NCBI RefSeq assembly: GCF_014650555.1
Contig: NZ_BMVE01000010.1
Coordinates: forward strand, 62,001 to 126,000
Origin: Streptomyces goshikiensis
Lineage (GTDB): Bacteria > Actinomycetota > Actinomycetes > Streptomycetales > Streptomycetaceae
Reading direction: 5' to 3'
Length of the DNA: 64,000 nt
Part shown: piece after piece, positions 14,069-22,917 of the stretch
Layout: every line of letters begins with the position of its first letter
Position numbering within the stretch: the stretch's first letter is position 1
Notes under the pieces: generated by a model
Told to the model about the DNA's origin: nothing
What the model saw: the letters and a program-made list of their open reading frames with translations, nothing else
The model's database searches: none
Program-made: the position numbers and the translations under genes

Positions 14069-17000
14069 CGCGTTCCTCCCGCGTCGCGTACCACCAGGTG
14101 TCCGTACGAACCGCCCGATCCGACGGCGTTGACGATGGCCCGCCGCGGTTCGCCGGACGGCGCCCAGTCCAGCGCCTCCCGCGGTACCACCACGGTCCGG
14201 TTCGCCCAGTCCACCAGCGGGTTCGGCCGGTCGGAGAGCAGGGTCGGCGCGATCCTGCCGTGCCGCAGCTGGAGCAGCACCTTCATCAGCTGTGCCATTC
14301 CGGCCGCCGCCTCGGCGTGCCCGATGTTCGGCTTGAGCGTGCCCATCGGGACGGGCCGCCCGCCGCCCGCCAGTACCTCGGTGAAGGCCGCGATCTCCGC
14401 CGCGTCGGCCAGGCCCGCGCCCGCCGCCGCGCTCTCCACGTACGACACGCCCGCCGGGTCCAGCCCGGCCGCCGACAGCATCCGGTTCAGCGAGGACACC
14501 AGCGGCGCCGGCCCCGGCGCCCCGAACCGGCCGCCGCCGCCCGCGTGCGCGCTCCACGACGTCTCCAGCACACCGTGCACCCGGTCGCCGTCGCGCGCGG
14601 CCGCACCGGCGCGCCGCAGCAGCACCGCGCCGACCGCCTCGCCCGGACACCAGCCCGGCGCGACCTCGTCGTACGCCCCGCGCGGCAGGCCGTCCGGCGC
14701 TGCGCTGAGCAGCCCGAGCCCGTCCAGCAGCCCCAGGTGGCGGCGGTGGGCGACCAGGTTGACCCCGGCGACCACCGCGCTGTCGCACTCCCCGGCGCGC
14801 AGCGACTCGACCGCCAGGTGCAGCGCGGTCAGCGAGGACGAGCAGGAGGTGTCCACGGCCAGGCTCGGACCCTGCCAGCCGAAGGCGTGGGAGAGCCGGT
14901 GGGGCACGCTCGCCCTGCCGTCCACCACCTCCACCGGCTCGCCGCGCTCCCAGGCGTCCCCGGCCGCCGCGAGGTGGTCGTCCCACATCGACGCCACGAA
15001 CACGCCGACCCGCCCGCCGTCCTCGGTCAGCGACCGGGGCGTGTGCCCGGCCTGCTCCAGGCACTGCCAGACCGTCGGCAGCAACAAGCGCAGCTGCGGG
15101 TCCAGGGCGGCCGCCTCGGCGGGCGAGATCCGCAGGGGCCGCAGGTCCACCGGGCCCAGGGCGTCCAGGAACCCGCCCACCACGGGCCGCCCGGTCCAGC
15201 CGAGCGCCGCCGCGCGGGCGGCCGGCAGCGGGGCGAGGGCCGAGCGGCCCTCGGCCAGCATCCGCCACAGCGCGTCCGGCCCGGCGGCTCCGGGGAACCG
15301 CCCCGCCATCCCGACGACGGCGACCTCCTCCGGACGCCGCGCCGAGGCGGCCGCGGGCGCCGACCACAGCGGCTCCACCGGTCCGTTGTCGTCCGACGCG
15401 TCCAGCGGAGCGCACAGGAAGCCGAGCTGGAACGTGTGGGACGGTCCCAGCGCGAACGCCTCGGCGAGATCGCCCTGCCGCAGGTCGCCCACCGGACACA
15501 GGGCGACACCGGCCGGCACCTGCTGCTGCATCAGCAGCTGCGCCATGTGCCCGCTCTCCAGGGCGAGGTACCGCGACGCCTGCGCCCCGTACAGCGGTTC
15601 GATGCCCCGCTCCTCGCCGACCAGGTAGATCTCGGCGGCGGCGTGCGCGGCGAAGGGCCGGTTGTAGAAGACGTGCGCGTTGACCGGTACGACCGCGCCG
15701 GCGCCGACCGGCTCCAGCGCGTGCTCGCGGGGCCGGTAGTAGTACGCGCCTTCGGCCAGCCCGTCCACCGCCTCGCCGCGCACCAGCACGTACACCTGGA
15801 CGGCGTAGGTGTCCCCGGCGGAGGCGTAGAGCGCGCCCGCCGTCCTGTCCTCGCCCGTCCGGGCCAGCACCCGCAGCAGCTCGCCGAGCCGCGCCGCGCC
15901 CAGCCGCCGGCCGGCGACCGGGCGGCGGCTGGCACGCCAGCGCCGCTGACCCTCGGTCGGCCGCTCGCCCGCCAGCGGCAGCCGCGCGGAGTGCTCCGCC
16001 GCGGGCCGCTGGCCGAAGTCGCCCTCCTTGAAGCGTGCCCGCTCGTCGGCCGCGAAGAAGTCCACCCGCGCCGGCGCCGTCCGCTCCACCACCGGCTCCA
16101 CCACCGGCTCCGGCGCCCGGACGGGCTCCGGCTCCGGCACCTGGACGGGGTCCGGCACGGGTGCCGCCGCCTCCGACGCCCCCGGCCCCGCCAGGTGCGC
16201 GGCGATCGCGGCGACCGTCGGATCGGCCAGCAGCACCGACACCGCGACCTCGCGCCCGTACCGCTCCAGCAGGATCCGGCTGGCCCGCACCATGGTGAAG
16301 GAGGTGGCCCCCAGCTCCCACAGATCCGTGTGCGGATCCACCGGAGGCAGGTCCAGGAGCTCCCCGAACAGCGCGGCGATCGGCTCGACGTCGCCGACGG
16401 CCGGCGCCGGCGCGGCCGTCACCGGCCACGGCAGGGCGTCGCGGTCCAGCTTGCCGTTCGCGGTGGCGGGCCACCGCGCGACGAACCCCACCGCACTGGG
16501 CACCATGTAGTCGGGCAGCGCCGCCGCCGCGTGCGCCCGCAGCGCCTCCGCGGCCGGCGGCGCTCCGTCCGGGAGCACGTACGCCACCAGCCGGTCCTCC
16601 CCGGAGCCACCGGACCGCAGCAGCACCACCACGTCCCCGACCCCGGGGTACGTCCGCAACCGGTGCTCGATCTCCTGGAGTTCCACCCGGAACCCGCGCA
16701 CCTTCACCTGCCCGTCGCGCCGGCCGAGGAAGTGCAGCAGGCCGTCCGGCGCGTAGCGGGCCCGGTCGCCCGTGCTGTACATCCGGGTCTCCGGGAGACC
16801 GGGGAACTCCCCGGTCACGAACCGCTCGGCGGTCAGCTCGGGCTGCCGGTAGTACCCGTCGGCCAGACACGCGCCGGCGATGTACAAGTCACCCTCCTCG
16901 CCCACCGGCACCGGACGCCGCTCCGCGTCCAGGACGTAATAGCGGCAGTTGTCCAGCGGCCGCCCGTACGGGACGCTGCGCCAGCCGGGATCGACCCGGT

Positions 17001-20000
17001 CCACCACGAAGTAGTTGGACCAGACCGCCGCCTCGGTCGCCCCGCCGAGACTCACCAGCGTGGCCCCGGGGAGCGCCTCCCGCAGCCGGTCGGGCAGCCA
17101 CAGCGGCGTGTAGTCACCGCTGAGGAACACCAGCCGCAGGCTCTCGCCGCCGGGCAGGGCCGATCCGGCGGGGAACTCCGGCGCCAGGTTCGCCAGCGTG
17201 GTCGGGGCCGAGTTCCAGAAGGTCACCGGCTCCTCGCGCAGCACCCGCGACAGCAGCCGGGGGTCGCGCTGCTGCTCCTCGTCGGCCACGTACAGGGCCG
17301 CGCCCAGGCTCAGCAGCCCCAGGATGTCGAAGACCGACAGGTCGAAGCCCAGCGAGGTGACCGAGAGGCCGAGGTCACCGGGCCCCAGGGCGAAGGTGCG
17401 GCGGGCCCACTCGAACAGGTTGAGCAGCGGGCGGTGGGCCATGCTCACGCCCTTGGGCCGTCCGGTGCTGCCCGACGTGAAGATCACGTACGCCAGGTCG
17501 TCCACGCCGTTCACCGGCTCCGGGGCCCGCTCCTCCCGGCGGTGCGGCCGCGCGAGCACCGCGTCCAGGTCGACCGCCCGTACGCCGGTCACCGAGGCCG
17601 CCCACGGGCACGCCGAGTCGTGCAGCAGGAACGCGGCGGCCGCGTCGGTGAGCAACACCTGGGCGCGGTCCCGGGGCAGGGACGGCAGCACCGGCAGATA
17701 GGCGCCCCCCGCCTTGAGGATCCCGAGCACCGCGACCACCATGTCGGGGCCGCGCCGCACCGACACCCCGACCATGTCGCCGCGCCCCACCCCCGCCTCG
17801 CGCAGGGTCCAGGCCAGCCGGTTGGCGCGCAGGTCCAGCTCCTCGTACGTCAGGGCGCCACCGGCCCAGCGCACCGCCACGTCGGCCGGGCGGACGCGCA
17901 CCTGGTCCTCGATCAGCACCTGCACCGGCAGCTCGGCGGGGAACGGGCGCGCAGTGTCGTTCCAGCGCGCCGCCGGGACCGCCGGATCCGCCACCGGCGC
18001 CCCCGTGAGCTCCGCCAGCCCGGCGAGGTCGGCGGCGAAGCGGGCGAAGGCCTCGTCGAGCAGCCCCTCGGGCAGCCGCTGCGGCAGCGCGTCCCAGGCG
18101 AACTCCAGTACGTCACCGTCCTGGACGGCCACGCAGTCCAGGGCCACGCCCGGAGTGCTCGACAGCCAGCCGGCGGCGCTCACCCCGTCGGGCAGCGGGT
18201 GCGCGTCCAGGTCGAACACGCTGGTGTACACCACCGGCATGCCGGAGCCCGCGCGCCGCGATCTGCGCAGCTCTGCCAGCCCGCTCGCGGCGTCGGCCGC
18301 CCGGTCCGCGGCGAGCACCGCGTCGTAGCGTCGGGCCAGGTCCAGCAGCGGAGCGCCCTCCGCCGAGGCCGTCACCCAGCTCAGCGCGGTCAGTTCGGCC
18401 GGCCGGGCCACGTCCGAGCCGTCCGTCCAGCGGACCACGGGGACGGCGAACACGTCACCCAGCCCGGGGGAGAGGGCGCGGGCGTACGCGGCGAGCAGCA
18501 GGGCGTCGGGCGAACAGCCGTGCGCCGCGGCGCCGGTCACCACCGCGCGCCAGCCCGGCACCGTGCCGCGCAGCCGGGTCCGGGCCCCGTCGTCCGGGGC
18601 CTCGGCCAGGCGGGGCCCCGGCGGCAGTCCGGCCACCCGCCGCCGCCAGTGCTCGCGCGCCGCGCCGGCGTCCAGCGACGCGGGCCTCGCCGGGGACGCG
18701 CCGGTGTCGGGGCCGGTACCGCCGGCTCGGACGCCGTTGCCGTCGCCGGCGCCCTCGCCGACGATCCCACCGTCGTCGTACGTGTCGCCGCCCTCCGCGT
18801 ACAGCCGCATCAGCTCCCGCCCGACCAGGTGGATGCTCCGCGCGTCGATCAGCGCGAGGTCCACCGACAGGAACACCACGTCCGCGCCGTCCTCGCCGCG
18901 GCCCACCCGTACCGCCAGGTGGCCCGCGCCGGGGGCGTACGGCTCCCGCAGCAGCTCCGTCCGGGTCAGCGCGGTCAGTTCGAGCTCCCGCACGGCCGGT
19001 GGCACCGGCGCCGCGGGCACCCGGACGCCGTGCTCGGCGTCGACCCGCGCGGCCAGCACCGGATGCCGGTCCACCAGGCGCTCCAGCGCCTTCTCCAGGC
19101 GGGCGAGGTCCAGGTCCGCGACCTCGTGGCCCAGCAGGACCCGGCAGCCGCCCGCGCCCTCGGGGCCGTCGGGGCCCAGCTCCCGCGCGACCAGGTACGC
19201 CTGCTGCAGATCGTTGAGCGGCACGTCCGCGGCGCCGCCGGCCGCCTCCGGCGCCGCCGCAGCCGGGCGGGGCACCCGGGCCAACGCCCGCAGCCGCCCG
19301 GTGTACGCGTCGAGCAGGGCCTGCGCGCCGGGCGCCGCGAAGGCGTCCTCGACCACGTCCCAGCGGTAGTGCAGGGCGCCGTCCGCCTCCCACACCTGGT
19401 GGTCCAGCGCCACCCCGGAGGTCCGGCCGACCGCGTACCGCACGGCCGTGGCGAAGCCGCCCACCGGCTGCTCCTCGCCGAGCATGGCGGTGAACACCAC
19501 CGGCAGGTCCGGCACGTTACCCCGGCGCTGCCGCAGCGCGGCGACGCCGGGCACCGTCGCGTGTTCCAGGTCCTCGGCGAGCAGCCGGTGCACCGCGCTC
19601 GGGTCCGGGTCCGACACGGGGAAGACCAGGGTGGAGGTGAAGGTTCCGACGGTGTCCTCGGCGCCCCGCATCCGCGCCCGGTCGCTCGTGGTCAGGACGA
19701 GGGTGAACGGCAGCCCGGCCCCCGCCCCGGCGAGGGCCGCCGCGAACTCGGCCAGCAGCAGCGCGGTCGCGGTCACCCCCCGGCGGGCCGCCTGCGCGCG
19801 CACGGCCGCCCAGGCGACCGGGTCGAGGGATCCCGTCAGCGGCCGCCGGTCCGGCCCGCCGCCCACGTCGCCCGGCTCCCGCGCGGGCGTGCGCACGATG
19901 CCGGGCCCCGGCGGCAGGGCGGCCAGCCGTTGCTCCCAGTACCGCAGGTCGGCGGCGTACCGCTCGCCGGTGGCCTCCCGCGCCACGGCGCCCGCGAAGC

Positions 20001-20808
20001 CGGCGAAGGGGGCGGGCGCCGGCTCGGCCGCCAGCACGGCCGGCGACCCGTCGTAGGCGCGCCACCAGTCCCGCAGCAGCACCTGAAGGCTCCGGCCGTC
20101 GCAGACCAGCCCGTCGACGGCCAGGTGGACCAGGGAGCCGCCGCCGCTCAGGGCGGTCGCCTCCACCTCGTACAGCGGCCCGTCCCCGGCGGTGTAGCGG
20201 CGGCGGGAGAGCCGGGCGCGGACCTCGGCCGGGTCGTGACCGGCGGGGTGCGCGGGGATCGGCAGGTCCCGCGCGGGCCGCGGCCGCAGCGCGCCGCCCG
20301 CGGTGAGCTCGCAGTCCAGCATCGGGTGCCGTCGGCGCACGGCCAGCCAGGCGCGCCGCAGCCGGGCGACGTCCAGGCCGGCCACCGCGAACTCCCGGTA
20401 GTGGTGGCAGCCCACCGCGTCCGCCACCAGCCCGTCCTCCTTGCCCACCAGGTACGCCTGCTGGAGCGGCGTGGGGGAGAACGGCGCATCGTCCGCCCCG
20501 GCCCCGGCGTCCCCGGGGTCCCCGGACGGGGCGGTCAGCCGCCGTCCGGCCGTCGCCGTCTCCCGTACCTCGGCGGCCAGTTCGGCGAGAGCGGCCGTGG
20601 TGAGCCCCTCGCGGAGCCGGGCCAGCGGCACGGGGGCGCCGATCCGGTCCTCCAGCGCCAGCGCGAGGCGCACCACCGTCATCGAGTCGGCCCCGGCGGG
20701 CAGCACCGGTTCGTCCGGCGCGGGCAGCCGCCCGTCGAACGACTCGCTCAGCGCCGCGACGACCTCGTCGAGGGGAGGCCGCCCGGCGCCCTCCGTCCGC
20801 CGCGTCAC
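14065..20808 (-). CDS. Thiazole-forming NRPS: carrier-Cy-Cy-A-PCP-Ox-KS0
   Basis: A 2247-aa hybrid protein. In order: N-terminal carrier domain (Ser42), Cy1 (about 110-520; DxxxxD at Asp232-Asp237), Cy2 (about 530-950; Asp650-Asp655), adenylation domain (about 965-1455; FTSGSTGRPKG, with an FDLSVFDI segment as in cysteine-activating domains), PCP (Ser1503), an FMN-dependent McbC-like oxidase (about 1580-1780), and a KS (about 1825-2245; Cys1989). The Cy/A/PCP/Ox set makes a thiazole from cysteine. The KS lacks the catalytic His: Ala2127 stands where HGTGT should begin, while the second His in NIGHAE remains. It is therefore probably a non-elongating KS0, and the protein ends right after it, so the chain must pass to another protein. 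The N-terminal carrier has no adenylation domain in cis, suggesting loading in trans as with LnmQ/LnmP. Confidence 0.92.
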   Translation of the reverse strand: MTRRTEGAGRPPLDEVVAALSESFDGRLPAPDEPVLPAGADSMTVVRLALALEDRIGAPVPLARLREGLTTAALAELAAEVRETATAGRRLTAPSGDPGDAGAGADDAPFSPTPLQQAYLVGKEDGLVADAVGCHHYREFAVAGLDVARLRRAWLAVRRRHPMLDCELTAGGALRPRPARDLPIPAHPAGHDPAEVRARLSRRRYTAGDGPLYEVEATALSGGGSLVHLAVDGLVCDGRSLQVLLRDWWRAYDGSPAVLAAEPAPAPFAGFAGAVAREATGERYAADLRYWEQRLAALPPGPGIVRTPAREPGDVGGGPDRRPLTGSLDPVAWAAVRAQAARRGVTATALLLAEFAAALAGAGAGLPFTLVLTTSDRARMRGAEDTVGTFTSTLVFPVSDPDPSAVHRLLAEDLEHATVPGVAALRQRRGNVPDLPVVFTAMLGEEQPVGGFATAVRYAVGRTSGVALDHQVWEADGALHYRWDVVEDAFAAPGAQALLDAYTGRLRALARVPRPAAAAPEAAGGAADVPLNDLQQAYLVARELGPDGPEGAGGCRVLLGHEVADLDLARLEKALERLVDRHPVLAARVDAEHGVRVPAAPVPPAVRELELTALTRTELLREPYAPGAGHLAVRVGRGEDGADVVFLSVDLALIDARSIHLVGRELMRLYAEGGDTYDDGGIVGEGAGDGNGVRAGGTGPDTGASPARPASLDAGAAREHWRRRVAGLPPGPRLAEAPDDGARTRLRGTVPGWRAVVTGAAAHGCSPDALLLAAYARALSPGLGDVFAVPVVRWTDGSDVARPAELTALSWVTASAEGAPLLDLARRYDAVLAADRAADAASGLAELRRSRRAGSGMPVVYTSVFDLDAHPLPDGVSAAGWLSSTPGVALDCVAVQDGDVLEFAWDALPQRLPEGLLDEAFARFAADLAGLAELTGAPVADPAVPAARWNDTARPFPAELPVQVLIEDQVRVRPADVAVRWAGGALTYEELDLRANRLAWTLREAGVGRGDMVGVSVRRGPDMVVAVLGILKAGGAYLPVLPSLPRDRAQVLLTDAAAAFLLHDSACPWAASVTGVRAVDLDAVLARPHRREERAPEPVNGVDDLAYVIFTSGSTGRPKGVSMAHRPLLNLFEWARRTFALGPGDLGLSVTSLGFDLSVFDILGLLSLGAALYVADEEQQRDPRLLSRVLREEPVTFWNSAPTTLANLAPEFPAGSALPGGESLRLVFLSGDYTPLWLPDRLREALPGATLVSLGGATEAAVWSNYFVVDRVDPGWRSVPYGRPLDNCRYYVLDAERRPVPVGEEGDLYIAGACLADGYYRQPELTAERFVTGEFPGLPETRMYSTGDRARYAPDGLLHFLGRRDGQVKVRGFRVELQEIEHRLRTYPGVGDVVVLLRSGGSGEDRLVAYVLPDGAPPAAEALRAHAAAALPDYMVPSAVGFVARWPATANGKLDRDALPWPVTAAPAPAVGDVEPIAALFGELLDLPPVDPHTDLWELGATSFTMVRASRILLERYGREVAVSVLLADPTVAAIAAHLAGPGASEAAAPVPDPVQVPEPEPVRAPEPVVEPVVERTAPARVDFFAADERARFKEGDFGQRPAAEHSARLPLAGERPTEGQRRWRASRRPVAGRRLGAARLGELLRVLARTGEDRTAGALYASAGDTYAVQVYVLVRGEAVDGLAEGAYYYRPREHALEPVGAGAVVPVNAHVFYNRPFAAHAAAEIYLVGEERGIEPLYGAQASRYLALESGHMAQLLMQQQVPAGVALCPVGDLRQGDLAEAFALGPSHTFQLGFLCAPLDASDDNGPVEPLWSAPAAASARRPEEVAVVGMAGRFPGAAGPDALWRMLAEGRSALAPLPAARAAALGWTGRPVVGGFLDALGPVDLRPLRISPAEAAALDPQLRLLLPTVWQCLEQAGHTPRSLTEDGGRVGVFVASMWDDHLAAAGDAWERGEPVEVVDGRASVPHRLSHAFGWQGPSLAVDTSCSSSLTALHLAVESLRAGECDSAVVAGVNLVAHRRHLGLLDGLGLLSAAPDGLPRGAYDEVAPGWCPGEAVGAVLLRRAGAAARDGDRVHGVLETSWSAHAGGGGRFGAPGPAPLVSSLNRMLSAAGLDPAGVSYVESAAAGAGLADAAEIAAFTEVLAGGGRPVPMGTLKPNIGHAEAAAGMAQLMKVLLQLRHGRIAPTLLSDRPNPLVDWANRTVVVPREALDWAPSGEPRRAIVNAVGSGGSYGHLVVRDAGGTR

Positions 20809-21236
20809 CAGGTCCAGCTTCCGAGCCGGCCGTGCCGCGTTTCGAGGTCTTCCTTGCTCATCCGGGACGCCCGCGCGGTGATCGCCGACGCCCGCCGCAG
20901 CTCCTGCTCGAAGCGGGTGCGGAAGCGTTCGTCGTCGGGCAGCCCGACCTCGTCGGCGGCGGCCAGCATCAGCTCCACGAACCGGTCCCGCTGCTCGTCG
21001 GTGATGCGCAGGTCCGCGTGCATCCGCTTGACGTGCTCGAACCCGCCGATCTCGTCCGTGAACGCGGTGCCCGACCCGAAGACCTCGACGAAGTAGGCGG
21101 TCAGGTGACGCACGTGCGTGTCACCGGTGTAGCGGAACATCCGCCCGATCAACGGGTCGGCCACCGCGGCCCGGTGGAACGCCTCTGCCAGGCGCCCCAG
21201 GGGGCCCTCGCCACCGACGTGCTCGTACATCGTCAC
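20805..21236 (-). CDS. Truncated hemoglobin (2-on-2 globin)
   Basis: A 143-aa protein with the truncated-globin pattern: YEHVGGE at the start, a DPLIGRMF helix, LTAYFVEVFG, then His73 in RMHADLRIT as probable proximal heme ligand. The stop overlaps the NRPS start by 4 bp, so the two are translationally coupled, and it is the first gene of the minus-strand operon. Such globins bind O2 or NO and are usually stand-alone. What it does in a thiazole-forming pathway is unknown; delivering O2 to the FMN oxidase domain or protecting against reactive nitrogen/sulfur species are guesses. Confidence 0.85.
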   Translation of the reverse strand: MTMYEHVGGEGPLGRLAEAFHRAAVADPLIGRMFRYTGDTHVRHLTAYFVEVFGSGTAFTDEIGGFEHVKRMHADLRITDEQRDRFVELMLAAADEVGLPDDERFRTRFEQELRRASAITARASRMSKEDLETRHGRLGSWTW

Positions 21237-21411
21237 CGCGACCTCCGGGGTCGTGCGCGCCTTCGGGAAGGGAAACCGCCCCGACCATAGGCGCGCCGAT
21301 CACGGGCGCCCGCTCACGTTTGAGCGTCTCGCGCCGCGCGCCTGTGCCAACCTCGGTCCGTCCCGCGGAGGTTGCGGATCTTGACCCGTCCGAGCAGGAA
21401 ATGAGGTCGCA
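21237..21411. promoter_or_regulatory. Divergent promoter region between globin-NRPS and P450 operons
   Basis: These 175 bp separate two divergent operons of the leinamycin-type cluster, so both promoters must lie here. I see no convincing -35/-10 pair or long palindrome. A purine-rich ribosome-binding stretch (gcaggaaatgagg) stands just upstream of the P450 GTG start. Confidence 0.6.
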
Positions 21412-22638
21412 GTGGCTGACCAGCTCCCCACTTACCCGATCACCGAGCGCACCTGTCCCTACGACCCGCCCGCCGGTCTGCTGGAGTTGCAGAGCCAGGC
21501 ACCGCTGGTCCGCGTACAGCTGCCCACCGGCCCGGCGTGGCTGGTGACCGGCTACGACGCGGCGCGAGCCCTGCTCGACGACCCGCGGATGAGCTCGGAC
21601 ATGGGCCGCGAGGGCTTCCCGACGCTGTACAAGCAGAAGATGCGCCCCGTGCTCAAGGGCTCCTTCATGCGCATGGACGGCGACGACCACGCCTTCTACC
21701 GCACCATGCTCGCCGGGGAGTTCTCGGTCAAACGCGTCGCGGCGATGCGCCCCGAGATCGAGGAGGCGTGCGACCAGCTCCTGGACGAGATGGTCCGCAA
21801 GGGGCCGCCGACCAACCTGCACGAGGCGTACGGGATCCCGGTCTCCTCCCGCTCGATCTGCCGGCTCCTCGGAGTGCCCTACGAGGACTCGGAGTTCTTC
21901 ACCACGCACCTGGAGGCGCTGTTCGATCCGCACCGGGCCGGCGCGCCCGAGCGGATCGCGGCGAGCAAGGCCGCGCTCAGCGGGTACCTCGACGAACTCG
22001 TCACCCGCAAGCAGAAGGACCCGGGCGACGACATGATCAGCCGGCTCGTCGCCGACTACCTGGTACCGGGCAAGGTCGAGCGGCCCGAACTCCTGCTCAC
22101 CTCCTACCTGTTGCTCGCGGCGGGCCACGAGACCACCGCCAACATGATCACCACCGGGACCGCGGCGCTGCTGATGCACCCCGAGCAGCTGACCGCCGTA
22201 CGGGACGAGCCGCAGCTGCTGCGCGGCGCCGTCGAGGAGCTCCTGCGCTACCTGAGCATCTTCCAGTTCGGCATCACCCGCATCGCCGTCGAGGACGTCA
22301 CCTTCGGGGACCAGACCGTCGCCGCGGGCGAGGGCATCATCGTCTCCCCGCTGCTGGGCAACCGCGACCAGGACGTCTACGGAGACCCGCACACCCTCGA
22401 CGTGCGCCGCCGCAGCCGCCCGCACCTGAGCTTCGGGCACGGCCCGCACCTGTGCGTCGGCCACACCCTGGCCCGCATCGAACTCCAGATCGCCTTCGAG
22501 CGGCTCCTGGCGCGCCTGCCCGACCTGAGCCTCGCCGTGCCCGCCTCCGAGGTGCCCTTCCGTACCGAGACCCTCGTCTTCGGCACCGTCGACCTGCCGG
22601 TCACCTGGGGCGGGCGCACCGCCGGGGCCTCCGCGTGA
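21412..22638 (+). CDS. Cytochrome P450
   Basis: A 408-aa soluble bacterial P450. It has the I-helix oxygen-binding motif AGHETT, the K-helix EELLR (ExxR), and heme-binding FGHGPHLCVG with Cys348 as thiolate ligand. A GTG start is chosen because it follows a good ribosome-binding stretch and gives the usual family length. It heads an operon with its probable electron donor, a ferredoxin, overlapping by 4 bp. Placed inside the leinamycin-type cluster, it should hydroxylate or epoxidise the macrolactam; leinamycin itself needs P450 tailoring (LnmA, LnmZ). The exact site cannot be read from sequence. Confidence 0.93.
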   Translation: MADQLPTYPITERTCPYDPPAGLLELQSQAPLVRVQLPTGPAWLVTGYDAARALLDDPRMSSDMGREGFPTLYKQKMRPVLKGSFMRMDGDDHAFYRTMLAGEFSVKRVAAMRPEIEEACDQLLDEMVRKGPPTNLHEAYGIPVSSRSICRLLGVPYEDSEFFTTHLEALFDPHRAGAPERIAASKAALSGYLDELVTRKQKDPGDDMISRLVADYLVPGKVERPELLLTSYLLLAAGHETTANMITTGTAALLMHPEQLTAVRDEPQLLRGAVEELLRYLSIFQFGITRIAVEDVTFGDQTVAAGEGIIVSPLLGNRDQDVYGDPHTLDVRRRSRPHLSFGHGPHLCVGHTLARIELQIAFERLLARLPDLSLAVPASEVPFRTETLVFGTVDLPVTWGGRTAGASA

Positions 22639-22859
22639 GCCCCGCCGCCGAGCCCGGCCGGCTGCTGCGGGTGGACCATGCCGCCTGCTGCCGCTCCGGC
22701 GCCTGCTCGCTGGTCGCGCCGGACCTCTTCGACCAGGGCGACGACGGCAAGGTGCTGCTCAAGACCGCCCGGCCGCCCGCCCACCTGTGGGAGGCGGCGG
22801 AAGAGGCCGCCGACTACTGCCCTGTCTCGGCCATCGAGCTGGAGACGCTGCCCGAGTGA
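22635..22859 (+). CDS. 3Fe-4S ferredoxin partner of the P450
   Basis: A 74-aa small ferredoxin. The cysteine spacing is Cys18-x5-Cys24 and a C-terminal Cys62-Pro, the three-cysteine pattern of Streptomyces P450 ferredoxins, with an extra Cys19. The GTG start overlaps the P450 stop, making a coupled pair. It should pass electrons from a ferredoxin reductase to the upstream P450. Confidence 0.92.
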   Translation: MSPAAEPGRLLRVDHAACCRSGACSLVAPDLFDQGDDGKVLLKTARPPAHLWEAAEEAADYCPVSAIELETLPE

Positions 22860-22917
22860 CCCGGCCGCCCGGCGGCACCCGGCGACAGGAACTCGACGTC
22901 GATCGCGAGGAACGCAC

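Noticed and set aside
14430..14450. Frameshift or pseudogene as explanation for the missing HGTGT in the NRPS KS
   Set aside because: The frame is open on both sides and flanking KS motifs, including NIGHAE, are intact, so a true KS0 is more likely than damage. A base error cannot be fully excluded.
14069..16870. Upstream extension of the thioesterase frame through the NRPS gene
   Set aside because: The extra 900 or so residues are Arg/Gly/Ala-rich and match nothing. The thioesterase family length fits the ATG at 14068, which overlaps the NRPS stop codon by 4 bp.
13762..21096. Long plus-strand open frame opposite the NRPS
   Set aside because: Low-complexity Arg/Gly/Pro/Gln composition without motifs; the minus strand carries a complete NRPS with active sites.
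22860..22917. An earlier start for the CCR inside the ferredoxin gene
   Set aside because: The frame is open upstream, but the residues do not match CCR N-termini and GAGGA sits properly before the ATG at 22918.
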